NCBI GenBank assembly: GCA_937894185.1
Contig: CALCSA010000408.1
Span: 1-5,808, forward strand
Direction: 5' to 3'
From: an uncultured Clostridia bacterium
Lineage (GTDB): Bacteria; Bacillota; Clostridia; Oscillospirales; Ruminococcaceae
Length of the DNA: 5,808 bases
Shown here: positions 5,434-5,808 of the stretch, one piece after another
How positions within the stretch are numbered: position 1 is the stretch's first letter
Layout: every line of letters starts with the position of its first letter
Notes under the pieces: generated by a model
Told to the model about the DNA's origin: nothing
Databases searched by the model: none
What the model saw: only the letters and a program-made list of their open reading frames with translations
Program-made: the position numbers and the translations under genes

Positions 5434-5808
5434 TTATTTAAAATAGCGGTCCAGCAGGCCCTTAAAAGCACAGCCGTGACGGGCTTCGTCCTTGCACATT
5501 TCGTGAACGGTATCGTGAATGGCGTCCAGACCCAGCTGCTTGGCTTTGGTGGCCACACGCTTTTTGCCCTCGCAGGCACCGTACTCGGCGTCAACCCGCA
5601 GCTCCAGATTCTTGCGGGTGTCGGCGTGAACCACTTCGCCCAGCAGTTCGGCAAACTTGGCGGCGTGCTCTGCTTCCTCAAAGGCAATACGCTTGTAAGC
5701 CTCGGCAATTTCGGGGTATCCTTCCCGGTCGGCCTGACGGCTCATGGCCAGATACATGCCAACCTCGGTGCACTCGCCGGTAAAGTTGGCCCGCAGCTCT
5801 TCCAAAAT
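5434..5808 (-). CDS. Rubrerythrin-family diiron protein (NADH peroxidase/reverse rubrerythrin type), C-terminal part
   Basis: The minus strand is open from the right edge to TAA at 5436-5434, giving 124 residues of a ferritin-like four-helix domain. Likely diiron ligands are visible: Glu12 in TGECTEVGMY, ExxH at 45-48 (FEEAEH), Glu75 in DAEYGACE and ExxH at 108-111 (DEARH). The sequence AMSRQADREGYPEIAEAYKR is typical of clostridial proteins usually annotated NADH peroxidase or reverse rubrerythrin, about 180 residues long. These carry an N-terminal rubredoxin-like iron domain; here that end would lie beyond the edge, so its presence is inferred. The role would be reduction of hydrogen peroxide (and oxygen) in the cytoplasm of an anaerobe. 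A TTG at 5805 could be mistaken for a start, but the frame stays open upstream and the family is longer, so the gene is truncated. Confidence 0.9.
   Translation of the reverse strand: MLEELRANFTGECTEVGMYLAMSRQADREGYPEIAEAYKRIAFEEAEHAAKFAELLGEVVHADTRKNLELRVDAEYGACEGKKRVATKAKQLGLDAIHDTVHEMCKDEARHGCAFKGLLDRYFK

Overview
The window looks like a chromosomal segment from an endospore-forming, strictly anaerobic Firmicute. A Clostridia lineage near Oscillospiraceae/Ruminococcaceae fits best. The evidence is a complete germinant-receptor operon, a promoter matching the forespore sigma-G consensus, strong AGGAGG-type ribosome binding sites, a zinc-ribbon L28 and a rubrerythrin-family peroxidase. Coding DNA is GC-rich and the spacers are AT-rich. 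I see no mobile element, CRISPR array, tRNA or rRNA.

Layout. (1) Positions 1-575, minus strand: the N-terminal 191 codons of a DUF1846/UPF0371 protein that continues beyond the left edge. (2) Positions 576-861: a divergent intergenic region. It holds an extended -10 promoter for the DUF1846 gene, two pairs of direct repeats each offset by exactly 21 bp, and a sigma-G-type promoter (GTATG, 17 nt, CATACTA) whose -10 lies in a short palindrome. (3) Positions 862-4976, plus strand: a spore germination operon in the order gerA - gerC - small two-helix membrane protein - gerB. The first three genes are overlapped and probably translationally coupled. A 130-nt gap with a strong hairpin separates gerB. 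(4) Positions 5026-5051: a terminator hairpin between the convergent gerB and rpmB. (5) Positions 5071-5259, minus strand: rpmB (ribosomal protein L28) with its own sigma-A-type promoter. (6) Positions 5434-5808, minus strand: the C-terminal ferritin-like domain of a rubrerythrin-family protein (NADH peroxidase/reverse rubrerythrin type) running off the right edge.

How the genes work together. By family knowledge, GerA, GerB and GerC subunits form a nutrient-sensing complex in the inner membrane of the dormant spore, made in the forespore under sigma-G. The 70-residue protein encoded between gerC and gerB resembles, in size, topology and location, the small 'D subunits' of some Bacillus germinant-receptor operons. 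The order A-C-B is that of the B. subtilis gerK operon. The flanking DUF1846, rpmB and rubrerythrin genes look like ordinary housekeeping or anaerobe oxidative-stress genes with no evident link to germination.

The most interesting items are the small fourth subunit, the sigma-G promoter with its palindrome, the paired 21-bp-offset repeats upstream, and the hairpin within the operon. I did not find a wholly new system.
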